43,144 bases of DNA, taken from Phoronis australis (taxonomy: Eukaryota; Phoronida; Phoronidae). Under the pieces are notes generated by a model. The model searched no databases. It had not been told where the DNA came from and saw nothing but the letters and a program-made list of their open reading frames with translations. Location of the stretch: the NCBI GenBank assembly GCA_002633005.1, contig NMRA01000234.1:561250-604393 (forward strand). Reading direction: 5' to 3'. Of the stretch, positions 20,487 to 30,321 are shown piece by piece. How positions within the stretch are numbered: position 1 is the first letter of the stretch; each line of letters begins with the position of its first letter. The position numbers were made by a program, and so were the translations under genes.

Positions 20487-20837
20487 CTGCGAGAGAGGAC
20501 ACCGTCTGAAAAGAGACTTCTTAATAGGAAAAGCTAAATATCATTTAAAATGGCAAAGAGTAACAGTTGATCCTATCATCCGCATGTGAGCAGACCTTCC
20601 TTAACGTGCTTAAAACTATTATTACCTTGTTTTGACAAGTGACAACGTTGGACCTTCTCCTACATGTATATCACTATATCACAGCCGTTAATTCAACATT
20701 GAAATCTGGGGAAGACCCAAAGTATTGATTTTATGATGTTGTATGTATTATCATTACTGATTTAATATATAAGACGTTTGTTTGAAGTTGCAGGTATTTT
20801 ATTTTTACTATAAATGTATGCGTGTTACATGGGCGGT
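20487..20837. other. Unannotated sequence
   Basis: Would be intronic to the candidate minus-strand gene. Nothing else is recognised. Confidence 0.35.
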
Positions 20838-21221
20838 GCACCATAGGGAGCTGGGGGCTATAGCGCCCACTTTTTTTAGTGCCGCGCCGCCACTGTGTTA
20901 CCTACAATTATCACGATACAGCAGTAGAGCTATTTTTCGAAATACATGTATGATTGATTTCGTGCACGTTTTCAAGTGTGTTTAGACGATCTGTGCTGCA
21001 AAATTGGAGACCCTAACGCTAATGTCCGGCCAGGGTCTGAGAAAGGTAAACCACGCACTGATGCAGAGTTGTTTTAACAACATTTAAAAATGTTCTCTGG
21101 AATTTTCTCTCTTATCCGTATTTCGCAGTCTTTTTTTCTCGATTGTCCCCGGCCCCACTCCTATGTCGGTTGTCACGGTTTAACCCTGACGCCCCCCGCC
21201 CCGCTTCCTACGGCCCTGGTG
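20838..21221. mobile_element. Probable MITE with GC-rich imperfect TIRs
   Basis: The left end (caccatagggagctggggg) resembles the reverse complement of the right end (caccagggccgtaggaagcg). The interior is non-coding. Boundaries are approximate and no target duplication was established. Confidence 0.4.
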
Positions 21222-21355
21222 ATATGTCCGCCAACACACAAATTTCTTGTACAAACTTGTGGCATACATGCGATTCTGCCAGTCCTACGAGGAACTGAAA
21301 AAAATTCTTCAGCGTTGCCAAATTCAGAGTTCTCGCAACGACCAAAATTCAACGC

Positions 21356-21565
21356 CTAGCGATCCTTTATTGCATGATAAATCATGGGAAAACGAGAGGT
21401 AGAGCAATATCTGGTGGCGATGTGATCGGTATACTTCCGACCAAGGCCCACACGGAATTCCGTGTGTCGTTCGCCATGTTTCCACAGGGCCAGTTTCCAG
21501 TATAGGTGGCGCTTATAGTCAGAGGGTAGATGAGTATACAACGCAGCGACGTCAGTGGTTCTCAC
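21356..21565 (-). other. Unrecognised frame ending at a polyadenylation signal
   Basis: A 69-codon minus-strand frame containing YKRHLYWKLALWKHGERH and ending MIYHAIKDR. The sequence over its last codons includes AATAAA (about 21369-21374). The composition looks protein-like, but I recognise no family and see no confirmed splice structure. It could be a transposon remnant or a retrocopy. Confidence 0.25.
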
Positions 21566-21727
21566 CGCCCAGCTGAGTGTGTGCCGCTATGGTGGGGGTA
21601 TTGTTACTGCTTGTGCGAACCATGATGTTGCGAGGAAAGCGGGTATATCGTTTTTATCGACTTCCTCGAGAAACCGAAGTGCTTCGTAAGTGATTCACGG
21701 CTGTAAAGAACGAGAAGTACGCCGTTA

Positions 21728-21996
21728 CCAGGGGAGGGTCTAGGATTTTGAGTTAGGGGGCTAGGGCACAGGAATAACCAAAATTTCGCCACATGCGCAT
21801 AGGAGGTCTTGAACTTTTGGGTTTATGGACCTTGTTACTAAAAAACGGGTAAACGGGGTTTGTTCATTGTGCATTCGCCTCCCGAAGCCCCTAGATGCGC
21901 GCATATGCCAGTCAGAAATTCGCACCTCGAACTGGAGAATTTTAGGGGGGGGGGGGGNGGGGCGTGGCCCCCTTGCCCCTCTAAATCCGCCACTGG
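21728..21996. mobile_element. MITE, CAGGGGCGGATCC-type TIRs
   Basis: The left end ccaggggagggtctaggatt and the right end (rc: ccagtggcggatttagaggg) are imperfect inverted repeats. A related copy starts at 28385, sharing 'cacaggaataacca' and 'gtaaacggggtttgtt'. A G-run interrupted by an N at 21958 marks a sequencing gap inside it. GTTA on both sides may be the target duplication. Confidence 0.6.
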
Positions 21997-22601
21997 TTAA
22001 TACCAAGAATGAGGCCGTGAAATATCTCGGTTTCTTTGGCCGTCATTGTTCTGGTTCAAAATGAGTTATTCTCACCCTAACCAATGTTTATATAAAACTG
22101 AAACAAGGTGTCAAAGACTGTCTCAGTAGATACAATTTGTAATGCCTTAGTAGTGTTCGTGAGGGCAAATGTTTTGAGAAATCAATTATTAATAAATCAT
22201 ACAGCATTACCGGCTTCAGATGCACTAAAACTATAATTGACCGCCGTGTGAGCGCATGCTAATTCAGTGTTTGTTGACAGAAAGCTGTTGTGAAGCTATC
22301 ACTCGATTTTATTGGCTATGATCAGGCGTAATCTTTATTTATACATAGTCAGAGGCCCTAAAGTCGTGAGTGCCCTAAAGTCGTGAACGATCTTATTTCC
22401 TCTTCTGCGCGGTCCTGCGACATCTGGCATTGAAGTTTCCATCGTTCGTCTGCTTACGAACGTCAAACGAATACCCGGACGTGTTCGTATTCACAATATG
22501 ATAACAAACAGTGAGTGAGTGGCTTCTTTTTTCAAATGTATCTTCAAAACAGCATATTTCACTAATCGACTTTTTTGAGCATTTTTGGGATATTTTTTCG
22601 A
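21997..22601. other. Unannotated sequence
   Basis: Contains a 17-bp direct repeat (gccctaaagtcgtgag) at about 22354-22385. A minus-strand frame at 22393-22611 has no recognisable features. Confidence 0.35.
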
Positions 22602-22702
22602 AAATATTCATTGTTCAGATTTACGCAAACACGAGCTCCAGGGGTAGCTTGAACAATGTATCAAAATGTCCCAGGGTCGATAAAGTTTTGTAAGGCCAAA
22701 GC
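22602..22702. repeat. 101-bp duplicate, copy 1 (before N)
   Basis: Near-identical to 22704-22804, with the N at 22703 between them. It has the same pattern as the block around 10021, suggesting overlapping contig ends that were not merged. Confidence 0.9.
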
Positions 22703-22703
22703 N

Positions 22704-22804
22704 AAATATTCATCGTTCAGATTTACTCAAACACGAGCTCCAGAGGTAGCTTGAACAATGTATCAAAACGTCCCAGGGTCGATAAAGTTTTGTAAGGCCA
22801 AAGC
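22704..22804. repeat. 101-bp duplicate, copy 2 (after N)
   Basis: Second copy, differing at about four positions from 22602-22702. Confidence 0.9.
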
Positions 22805-23306
22805 AATAAAATACAGAGAGATAATTGATGCTGGGTCCTTAGCGTTTTACGTGAACAACCTCATTGAAAACGTCTGTGCACATCAAATTTATTTCAATTG
22901 CAACTGAATTAATAAACAATGCAATGCATTTTTATGTCATCTAGAGTAACTGTACGCACTGTAGTTGACTTGTGTGGTCTTACTTCGAGTATTTCCATCT
23001 CACCGAAACGGTCACGGCTTTAGGGCCTCATTCAAAATGGACGGCGATATCAGCCACCGTTTCAAAACTCTGCTTACGAAGACAAACAAGGATTAAGATT
23101 GTCAAAACACGTATATATGTGAAGGCTAATACATGTCCATGACATCACATGAGCAGTTGCTAATGGACATTGAGTAGTATGACAATCAGCACTTATTATG
23201 CTTATATTCACGACTTTAGCCTAGGTCACCGGTGTCTAGTTTACAGAGTTGGTGCCAGAGGTGGATACAAGGAACAGATACATTTAATCGAAAAGCAACA
23301 TAGGCC

Positions 23307-23370
23307 TAACTCCACCAGCCAATACCCAGCTCTTAAACAGTTAAGAGTTGAGTATTGGCTGGTGGAGTTT
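23307..23370. repeat. Near-perfect foldback hairpin
   Basis: The left arm (23308-23336) and right arm (23341-23370) are inverted copies with only two mismatches, one of which is a G-U-type pair. The loop is ACAG. A 29-bp stem with a 4-base loop this close to perfect is unlikely by chance. It could be a small RNA precursor, a recent inverted duplication, or a sequencing foldback artefact. Confidence 0.8.
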
Positions 23371-23479
23371 ACTATTAAAGGTGCCTGTGGTTTACTATAT
23401 TGACTACAACATGCTAAAGTCCACAGGCGCTTGGGTTTATCGCAAATGACGCCACTCTATAATATATATAAGAAATTAT

Positions 23480-23694
23480 AAAGGTTGGACACTCGAAATC
23501 TGTTTAGCCGAGGCTCCCAACTTCAACCGTCCAAAATCCAAATAAAATCTGCGTGCACCTCCCTCAGTCTGGTGTTGCATAAACCTTCGAAGCCTTATCT
23601 TTCCTAGATCCCATTAACTGTCTTCGTGAGTGGTGAATTGGCGATGGAATTTCAAAAACAATCTCAAAACTCTGAATTCAAGGACCTGAAATAG
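23480..23694 (+). mobile_element. 5' fragment of the TIR transposon seen at 6501-7493
   Basis: Starts with the same terminal sequence (ataaaggttggacact) and follows the other copy to about the position of 6693, where an N interrupts. The extra bases near 23500 match the subterminal sequence in altered order. The 3' half is missing or not assembled. Confidence 0.85.
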
Positions 23695-23695
23695 N

Positions 23696-24678
23696 TTCAA
23701 TTGTTTAGGTGCTCACCAGGCCAGGGACTGCCCGTCTATGAACACTTGCCGATCATGCCATCGCAAGCACCGCACTACGTTATGTGCCACATTTTCGCGA
23801 GAAAATTCGAAGCCCGACAACAGCTCAGAAGCCAGCCAACCGAAATACGAATTCACGTCCACTACCTACCCACCGAGTACTACTCGAGATGCCCAGGTGA
23901 ACCTGGCACCCACAGCAGGGCCAGTTTTGTTGAAAACTGCCGCTTCCACAATTGAGAGAGAGGGGCATTGGACTAAGGTAAATGTTTTATTTGACATGAG
24001 GGTTCACAACGAACATTTCTAACTGTCAGGGCCGCCCAGCGCCTACATGTTGACACAGACAACGCTCCTAGAGAGACTATCAACCTATCCACCTTCGGAG
24101 CCTGAGAGTCTAATGCCCAACTCCAGATACTTTCAATGACTACATTCGAGCTGAAAACTCAACATGGTAACGTACAACTGTCTGCTGTCATTGTCCCAAC
24201 AATTTCTACGCCTGTGATAAATTACGTGCCAACTACTGTCAACTGCTTTGACTATTTACAATGTTTACCCATTAACTCCCCTGCTGAGTCGATGATTGAA
24301 ATTGATTTGCTGATTGGTGCCGACCATTACTGGTCAATTGTTGGCGACACCACAATCAGAGGTTCAGGACCAACAGCCGTCGCTTCCAAACTGGGGTACG
24401 TATTGTCAGGTCCCACCCGTCTACAATGCAATGGAACGCCGATCACTCACACGAACATCACCTGTATGAAAATTCTCCAAGAGGAGCCAGACCCTGCCAC
24501 CCAATACTGGGACCTTGAAACGATTGGAATCAAAGACCCTACGACAGAGACGCCTTCTGATTTCAGTAGCTACCGTAACCATGGTATTACTCACGATCCT
24601 GACGGAAAATACACTGCGAAATTACATGGCAAACGCAAAAAATTCTGGCTAATTATTCAGCTTTCTTGCGGCGCGGGA
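23696..24678 (+). pseudogene. Internally deleted BEL/Pao gag-protease remnant
   Basis: Broken frames on the plus strand match the same region of the intact element: zinc-knuckle sequence (CRSCHRKHRTTLC), a protease start reading LFD without the following G-S/A-Q motif, then IDLLIGADHYWSIVGD, GPTAVASKLGYVLSGPT and YWDLETIGI. These parallel IDILIGADFYWTVVGD and YWELETIGI at residues 546-617 of the intact polyprotein. At least two stops or frameshifts interrupt it (stop after the first frame near 24020, another near 24104). After about 24640 the sequence jumps straight to a purine tract and LTR, so RT, RNase H and integrase are deleted. It belongs to a different BEL/Pao family from the intact copy. 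Confidence 0.85.
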
Positions 24679-24679
24679 G

Positions 24680-25144
24680 TGTCATGAAATCTGTGACATT
24701 CATGATACATATATAATTCTTAGCACATTAGTTTGACAGTGTTATTACTTATTGATATTATTTCTTTGCTAGCCAATTGTTTTTGTTAAAAGAAACTTGT
24801 TTTGGCAGTCAGCTGAGTCAGCGACCAACCCATCCGTGCATCCACACATGTTTTGATGATCTCTGTAGTAAACAAGATTGCGTAATGGTCATTCACAGAA
24901 ACATTGCCTAAAGACAGCTGACCATTACCATATATGGCAAACACAACAGAGTAGTTCAGATGATTGTTGTGAAAGTTTTTAGAGTTGCTTCCTGTTAGTT
25001 TCCTGTAGGATATTGAATCATAAAGTTTAGTGCATGCAACCCACATATTTGTGACTTGTATATAAATCCGTTCACTTGTCTAATAAAGACAGTCCTCATC
25101 TTGCTACTGCCAGTTGCTTTACTAGTGTAATTGAGTGTTCCACA
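24680..25144 (+). repeat. Probable 3' LTR of the deleted BEL/Pao copy
   Basis: It begins TGTCATGAAATC right after GGCGCGGGAG. The intact element has TGTCAAGAATGAC after GGCGGCGGAG, so the tract and LTR start are conserved. Inside are a TATA-like 'tatataaat' (about 25059) and AATAAAG (about 25082). The end is placed at TTCCACA by comparison with the other LTR (TTCCACACA). A longer LTR is possible. Confidence 0.6.
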
Positions 25145-26136
25145 CTAATTAGTTACTGAATACAACCATCTCACTGACGGACCGAGACTGTCCACAACAC
25201 AACACAACGCTGCTACTAAGTCGAGTTATTCTCCACTATTCTACTACAGTATATATACATTATTCGATTCATTGTTATTATACACCTTTTCTTTGTACGG
25301 TCGTCTGTGGAAGGGGAACCTGGCTTCGCGGCCCCCGACGAGTAAGTACCTTTGCAATTTCGCAGCGAACTCACCAAAATAATCACGTGCTCATTACTTC
25401 GTTCACTAGTCTAGTCGTGTCGTGACTGGAAGTTTAGTTTTCAACTTTCGCAGTCCAATAACCCGGCTGGTTTATGTTCGTAATGTCTCTAGTCCCGACC
25501 GCGATCGACGGGTTACAACGAGCGTTTTGCGTGTAGAACTGAAAAAAAAATCGCAAGCCTAAAATTACAACACACGGCTATGCTGTCCTGTCTGTATTTC
25601 ACGGAAGAATAATTCTAACTTATCACCGAACATACTCCAAACTTCCCGCGACCGACCTCGGTAAGTTGACTTACCGAACTTTGTAGGCTACGGTACGTTG
25701 AAAATTTCTATAAGTCTGTAATAGCGAAATAAAACAACCCATTTGTTTAAAAACTCAATGAATGTGCAAGGGTTTTACAAGGTGTAAAACGACGAATTCA
25801 AGCGATAAGCTGGCATCGGTAATCGTCTTGTAAACTGCTAAGCAACTTTGTTAGAAACTGCGACGTCATTGATTAATTTCAGCACCTCCGTCTGCCGTCT
25901 GGTGTCAGGTAAAAGAATTGATCTTGCTATTATTGAGTGGAACGACTCGATCTAAATTGATACAAAATACGTTGTTTTTTTGGTGGCATTCTCGTTTAAT
26001 TCTATTTCTAGCAATCGTTCACTCCAATCGGTACGCTCGATAGCCTTTCGGCATCATTTTGGCGAACTCGGTACTACCCGTGCGCCATATTAAATCGATT
26101 GTGTGAGAACGTCTGCAACTGCAAAGAAACACGTGA
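25145..26136 (+). other. Leader-like sequence with TATA and splice signals
   Basis: TATATATA at about 25249 is followed about 90 bp later by a consensus donor (cgacga-GTAAGT at about 25341). Good acceptors occur at about 25882 (attaatttcag) and 26011 (taattctatttctag), with another donor-like TCAG-GTAAAA at about 25910. This could be the 5' leader of the frame that follows at 26137, or unrelated. No protein is encoded here that I can support. Confidence 0.3.
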
Positions 26137-26577
26137 CTGAAGCTGAATAACGTTAATCCCGGTAATAGTATTTCTAACGATCCGCCTTGTGCACCAGCGC
26201 CGGACGTTTCCACCGTAGTCTCGTCGGTTTTTCCGCAACTTCGCCAGGATCCCTCTCTCCTCTCCGTGCCGCCGTCGGTCTCAGCGCCCCTGCCAGCTGC
26301 TCCGTCCGTCATCACTGTGCAGCCTCCACCGCTGCCTCTACCTTCAACCGTCCATCCGCCGACCAACGACCAGCCGTTGCCCATCACTCTTCCCCCGGTC
26401 TCAGGTAACGACATTTTACCGTTAGGGTGTAATGTCGATGATAAGGTCCGCGGCATGATTGTTTCGGATCAATTTGTTGATTTTTATTCCCTACTTCGCC
26501 CTCAACATCCATCTTCCTCGACATTTTCTTTCACCGTGATTCTTCTCATTTTATCCACTTCACGCTTATCACGTTAA
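26137..26577 (+). CDS. Proline-rich, gag-like ORF (tentative)
   Basis: A 147-codon plus-strand frame without a clear start ATG at its beginning. The first ~90 residues are rich in Pro, Ser and Val; the end is GNDILPLGCNVDDKVRG followed by IVSDQFVDFYSLLRP. A low-complexity linker followed by a 'LG..V..K...I....FVDF..LL' segment resembles N-terminal/gag-like proteins of some marine-invertebrate retroelements, recalled from general pattern only. A donor-like TCAG-GTAACG occurs inside at about 26404. The GC-rich composition differs from the neighbours. It may be the 5' part of a retroelement cut off by the element at 26839. Confidence 0.3.
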   Translation: MKLNNVNPGNSISNDPPCAPAPDVSTVVSSVFPQLRQDPSLLSVPPSVSAPLPAAPSVITVQPPPLPLPSTVHPPTNDQPLPITLPPVSGNDILPLGCNVDDKVRGMIVSDQFVDFYSLLRPQHPSSSTFSFTVILLILSTSRLSR

Positions 26578-27065
26578 AAGACAACTCCCCAAAAACGTAA
26601 ATTTTTCTAGCGATCGTTTTCCTAATCGTTATTCTTGATAGTCGTTCTGTTCCCTCGATTTTCCCCGCCGTGCGCCATCTTGTCAACTCAGTCGAAACGT
26701 TTGGGTTAAACTGTAAAATATCATCACTGTCGCATAAGTAAGCTTGAATCGTCCTTGCCTAGGAAAAAACTCAGTCATCAGTTTGAGGATTTTTCAAAGA
26801 AACGTTATTTTGAATCACAGAAACACTTCAATTATTCATTTTTATGCGCCCACATATTTATATGTGGACGCATTATGCCGTCATCTGCGTCCGTCCGGCG
26901 TCAGTCCGGCGTCCGTCCCGGCGGCGTCTGTCCCGGCGGCGTCCGTCCGGCGTCCGCTGCTCTATCTCCAAAACCAATTGACGTATGCTCATGAAATTTT
27001 GCACATGTGTTCCTTTCATGAACAGAACGGCATGAACGAACTTTCGGACGGATCCAACTACTGAT

Positions 27066-27079
27066 GTGCCCCCTAGTGG
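27066..27079 (-). promoter_or_regulatory. CTCF-type core motif
   Basis: The minus strand reads CCACTAGGGGGCAC, an exact fit to CCASYAGRKGGCRS, in copy B. Confidence 0.5.
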
Positions 27080-27208
27080 CAGTTTTAGTTATTTACGTTT
27101 ACCTCTGTATCTTCAAAGGTCGTCAAGGTATTTTCATGAAATTTGGTATATAGGCATCTATTAGTGAAACAACGACATCCTCCCGTTTTCAGATGGATTC
27201 GACGTAGT

Positions 27209-27222
27209 GCGCCACCTAGTGG
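27209..27222 (-). promoter_or_regulatory. CTCF-type core motif
   Basis: The minus strand reads CCACTAGGTGGCGC, an exact fit, 143 bp from the previous box in copy B. Confidence 0.5.
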
Positions 27223-27865
27223 CCATTTTTACTGTTTTCGAGTCTGTTTACCTCTGTATATCTTCAAAGGTCCTCAACAGATTTTCATAAAATTTTGAAT
27301 ACGGGCATCTATTGACGAGATGACGCTATCCTCCCGTTTTTGTATGGAATCAAGGTAATTTGCGCCGTTTTTGCTGTTTTCGAGTCTGTTTTTTGGCGTT
27401 TAACTCTCTATCAACCAAATCATTCTTAGGATGGTTTGGAAAATTAGCGTATATGTTCTCAGTGTGAAGAGGACTGTTGATGATGACGACTTTGACTACT
27501 CTGGCGCCTCCTAGTGGTAGTTTTTGTTTTGTTTTGCGCCTATAGCTGTATCTCCTAAACCCATTTAGTAAGTGCATTTATATGAAGAAACAACAGACAG
27601 GCGGATCCAATGAACACTATGCCCCCTAATGGCAATTTCATTTTATTCTGTTTTCCTTTGTTTCTCTGACGTTCCTTGGAGGCTGTAGATGAAATTTGGA
27701 ATTTGGTGTATAGCTTTCTATTAAAGAAGCAATGACATGTTCCCATTTTCCGACGGATTGTATGTTTTTGCGCCATCTAGTGACACAAATAAGCAACCCT
27801 GAAAGCACACCATTTGCGATGCATTAGTGGGCGCAATGATTTCAACGCTCCGTGTTGCTCTTGTT

Positions 27866-28384
27866 CTTATGTGTGGAGCCGCTTCTCAATTTACTAAAGC
27901 TGTTTCGCTTGTAAATGTACATTCCGTTTAAATCGTGACTACCTAGTTTAAAGGGGATTCATGGATACGTTATTACGTTATTACAAAAAGCCTATTTCGG
28001 TTGGACCTGTACAATTTTGTTTATTTTCCTTTAACATGGACTGTTTCTTAACGCTATGAAAGGTATATCGCTTCGGAAAACACTGCCCATTTTAAATCTG
28101 ACAACATATTACAGTTTTACTTACATAGCTCATCAACTAGATGTAACTGATCACGCTTTTAGGCACTCGGCTTTGTCTTCAAACTGTTGATTTTAGCACA
28201 ATCAGACAATATATGTCTGTTCGTCCAAAATGGAACACGACATGGGCAGATGATGACATTTCTGTTGTACATCGCATAAACTAAATCATAAATAACGTAT
28301 CTAACACATAACGGTATCACTGAAACTAAAAACATAATTGACGACGCACGACACAGGAATGAAACGACCATTTTAATACACTCT
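27866..28384. other. Unannotated sequence
   Basis: No supported gene or repeat. The minus-strand frame 28159-28371 has no recognisable features. Confidence 0.4.
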
Positions 28385-28570
28385 CAGGGACGGATCAAGG
28401 ATTTTGAGTTGGGGTGGGCGGGGAAGGGCACAGGAATAACCAGAATTTCGCCAAATCCGCACCCAGCCTAAAATGTAGGGAGGCAGGGGTCAAGAATTTT
28501 TGGGTTCGTGGACGTTATTACTAAAAAAAGGTAAACGGGGTTTGTTGGCTCCCCCGAGCCTCCCTGAGTG
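28385..28570. mobile_element. Partial MITE related to 21728-21996
   Basis: The left end cagggacggatcaaggattt and interior phrases ('gcacaggaataacca', 'gtaaacggggtttgtt') match the copy at 21728. The right inverted end is missing, so this copy is truncated. Confidence 0.6.
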
Positions 28571-28596
28571 CATGCATTTGATAAATTTGCTATAGA

Positions 28597-28857
28597 CTAC
28601 TTTTCTGAACGTCTTGATGATTTTATATTCGAATGATGATTTTTGTAGAGTTGGTTTGCCATTAATACACGTTTAAACGCTATCGGTTTTATGTTCTGTG
28701 TTTGCTGGTTGCTTCTTATTAGTATTACGAGTACGATTCGCTTAGTACCGTCGGGGCCTGGGTTAGACTTTACGCGACATCTGTTGTTGAGTTGGGTGGT
28801 TATCCCCTTTTGTATACGCCTTTGTTTTTGATCTATGAGACAGAACACACAATACAC
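28597..28857 (-). pseudogene. Retrotransposon N-terminal remnant with 2A-like motif
   Basis: A minus-strand frame includes VKSNPGPDGTK. The NPGP ending, preceded in another frame by DV, resembles the 2A-like translational-skipping peptide (DxExNPGP) found at the N-terminus of some L2/CR1-group non-LTR retrotransposons. The conserved acidic residues are not in the same frame here (about six extra bases at 28769-28774), so it is not expected to work. The following basic, Asn/Gln-rich sequence fits the same kind of protein. No reverse transcriptase follows. Confidence 0.4.
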
Positions 28858-28984
28858 AACGACGACACTTGGCGCACACGAAATAAGTTTTTTTCTTATT
28901 CAGCATTCCTCTTTTGTTTCGATTCTCGATCCGTTGCTAGGAGCCGCAAAACGTGCATCGAGGTGCCTCTCTAACGGGCCCAAT

Positions 28985-29720
28985 TAAACCTATTACGTCA
29001 TGAGGTGTGACGTCATTGACACATCCGTCCGGTAGGCTCGCTGGTTCCCTGCGTGCCGCTAGGTGGGGCGGTAGCCGCGCCAGCACGCAGGTATCACTTA
29101 AATTTCCTCTGTAAATTTTTTTACACCGGCGTTTCTGATTGGCTAGTCGATTCGTCAACAGGCAGCGCTTTGCGCAAACAAACTGGCATGGCTGATGGAC
29201 TGAAGTGTAAATGTGGTCTGTTGTACAGACAAATCGGTGCTTAAAATTTATGTTCAGGAAATGTGAAGCCTAGAAATTGTGACTGAGCCTTTTCGGAATG
29301 CATCTTTCTACTGTCGATGACTTTTGTTTACGATAATGTCCTTATACACTATGAATAACACACCGGTTAAATCGGCCACATAATGTGTGTTTATTGTGCA
29401 TGTATGTGTTTCAAGCACGCGGCTATTAAACATCACTGCAGAAACGAAATAGTTGCTGCGACGCCACTTGCATGACAAGGCTAAAAATCGTTCACAGTCC
29501 GCCATTTTTTCAAGGTGTTGTAAAGCTAACCAATGACTTCCAAGATTACATCGACCAATGCTAAAGCGCGTGCCACTAGGTGATACCTGCGTGCTGGCTG
29601 GGCTAAGCAGGGCGCAGGGAACCAGCGAGTCCGGTAGGCGGATGGTGTCCCTTCCGAGTGCAGTTATTCCACGTGACCTATGACCTTTTCCTTTCACATG
29701 GATGACCTTTGACCGAGGAG
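28985..29720. promoter_or_regulatory. Regulatory-looking island with inverted ~80-bp arms
   Basis: Two inverted copies of about 75-85 bp (29023-29100 and 29572-29648) share ctcgctggttccctgcg and ccagcacgcaggtatcac. Around and between them are TGACGTCA (29008-29015), ATTGG boxes, CACGTG (29670-29675) and two DR1 nuclear-receptor-type repeats (TGACCT-A-TGACCT at 29674-29686; TGACCT-T-TGACCG at 29703-29715). ATGGCTGATGG (plus, about 29189) and ATGGCGGACTG (minus, 29509) follow the arms, facing each other. It could be a long-TIR transposon or an inverted duplication of a promoter. No long protein is recognised; the 129-codon minus-strand frame (29308-29697) spans the right arm. Confidence 0.4.
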
Positions 29721-30063
29721 CCTCCCAAACGGGTGCCCAAAACCTCTTACTATACTACTGTCTTTCTTTAAAATTTTAGTGCATTGCTATCAAACTCCGT
29801 TGTTCAATTACGATCATTTTTTCAAAAAATTGTGCTTAAATCCTAGGGCAAAAACTTGCCGACTGATACGTCGCTGAATCGCGATCATCAATAGGAAAAC
29901 TTGAATTCTTGTATAAAAATATAGTTCCGACTCAACAAATTACCTGAAATCTTCCTTATGTTTTACAATTTTTAAAGTTCATGTGGAGTCCAGATTAATT
30001 GCGATTAAGTCCAAATCTGCGCTACATCGTACCCCTCAACACGAGAAAAATCTCTGGATGAAC
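29721..30063. other. Unannotated sequence
   Basis: No gene or repeat is supported. Confidence 0.4.
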
Positions 30064-30233
30064 ACACGTTGTTGTCACGTGACGTTTGTTTTGATGTTCG
30101 TCTGCGTATGAGCTAGAGTGAATGCGTGTGCGGGTCATCGACGACAGATTTTTTTGTTACAAAAGGCTGAGGATTACGCAAAAAAATGCCGTTTACTAGA
30201 TAGTTTTTCAGTTAAACGGCTGCAACGTGCAAG
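30064..30233 (+). other. Candidate non-coding first exon
   Basis: An E-box/CRE-like TCACGTGACGT (30075-30085) is followed by about 150 bp ending in a full-consensus donor, GTGCAAG-GTGAGT (GT at 30234-30235). The only ATG in between opens a five-codon frame. This is the usual look of a 5' UTR exon of a plus-strand gene. The downstream exons are not identified; the exon-like segments of the array from 32.2 kb on the same strand are possible partners, but phases could not be reconciled. Confidence 0.3.
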
Positions 30234-30321
30234 GTGAGTGCCGGTTAACTCACAGATTTTGTGTGCACAGGCCGACGGCCATTAGCTCTACCATGGAGTA
30301 AAACATTAACAGCCGATTTCA

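Larger units (their letters stand above)
26839..27865 (+). mobile_element. Helentron-like (HINE/pearl-type) element, copy B
   Basis: The 5' end tttttatgcgcccacatatt includes a palindrome around the ATATTTATAT centre (gcgcccacat...atgtggacgc), then GC-rich gtccggcgt repeats. Monomers follow with boxes at 27066, 27209, about 27505, 27623 and 27771. The third box is lost through a small deletion. The 3' end has the hairpin CAACGC-TCC-GTGTTG (27843-27857) and GCTCTTGTT. The first two boxes match the CTCF core exactly on the minus strand. No coding capacity. Confidence 0.8.

Noticed and set aside
23170-23403. 77-codon frame over the foldback
   Set aside because: Its openness comes from the inverted repeat; there is no family resemblance or splice context.
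26019-26456. 145-codon minus-strand Gly/Ser-rich frame
   Set aside because: Antisense of the proline-rich plus-strand frame; GC-rich sequence lacks stops on both strands and the plus strand has the more protein-like ending.
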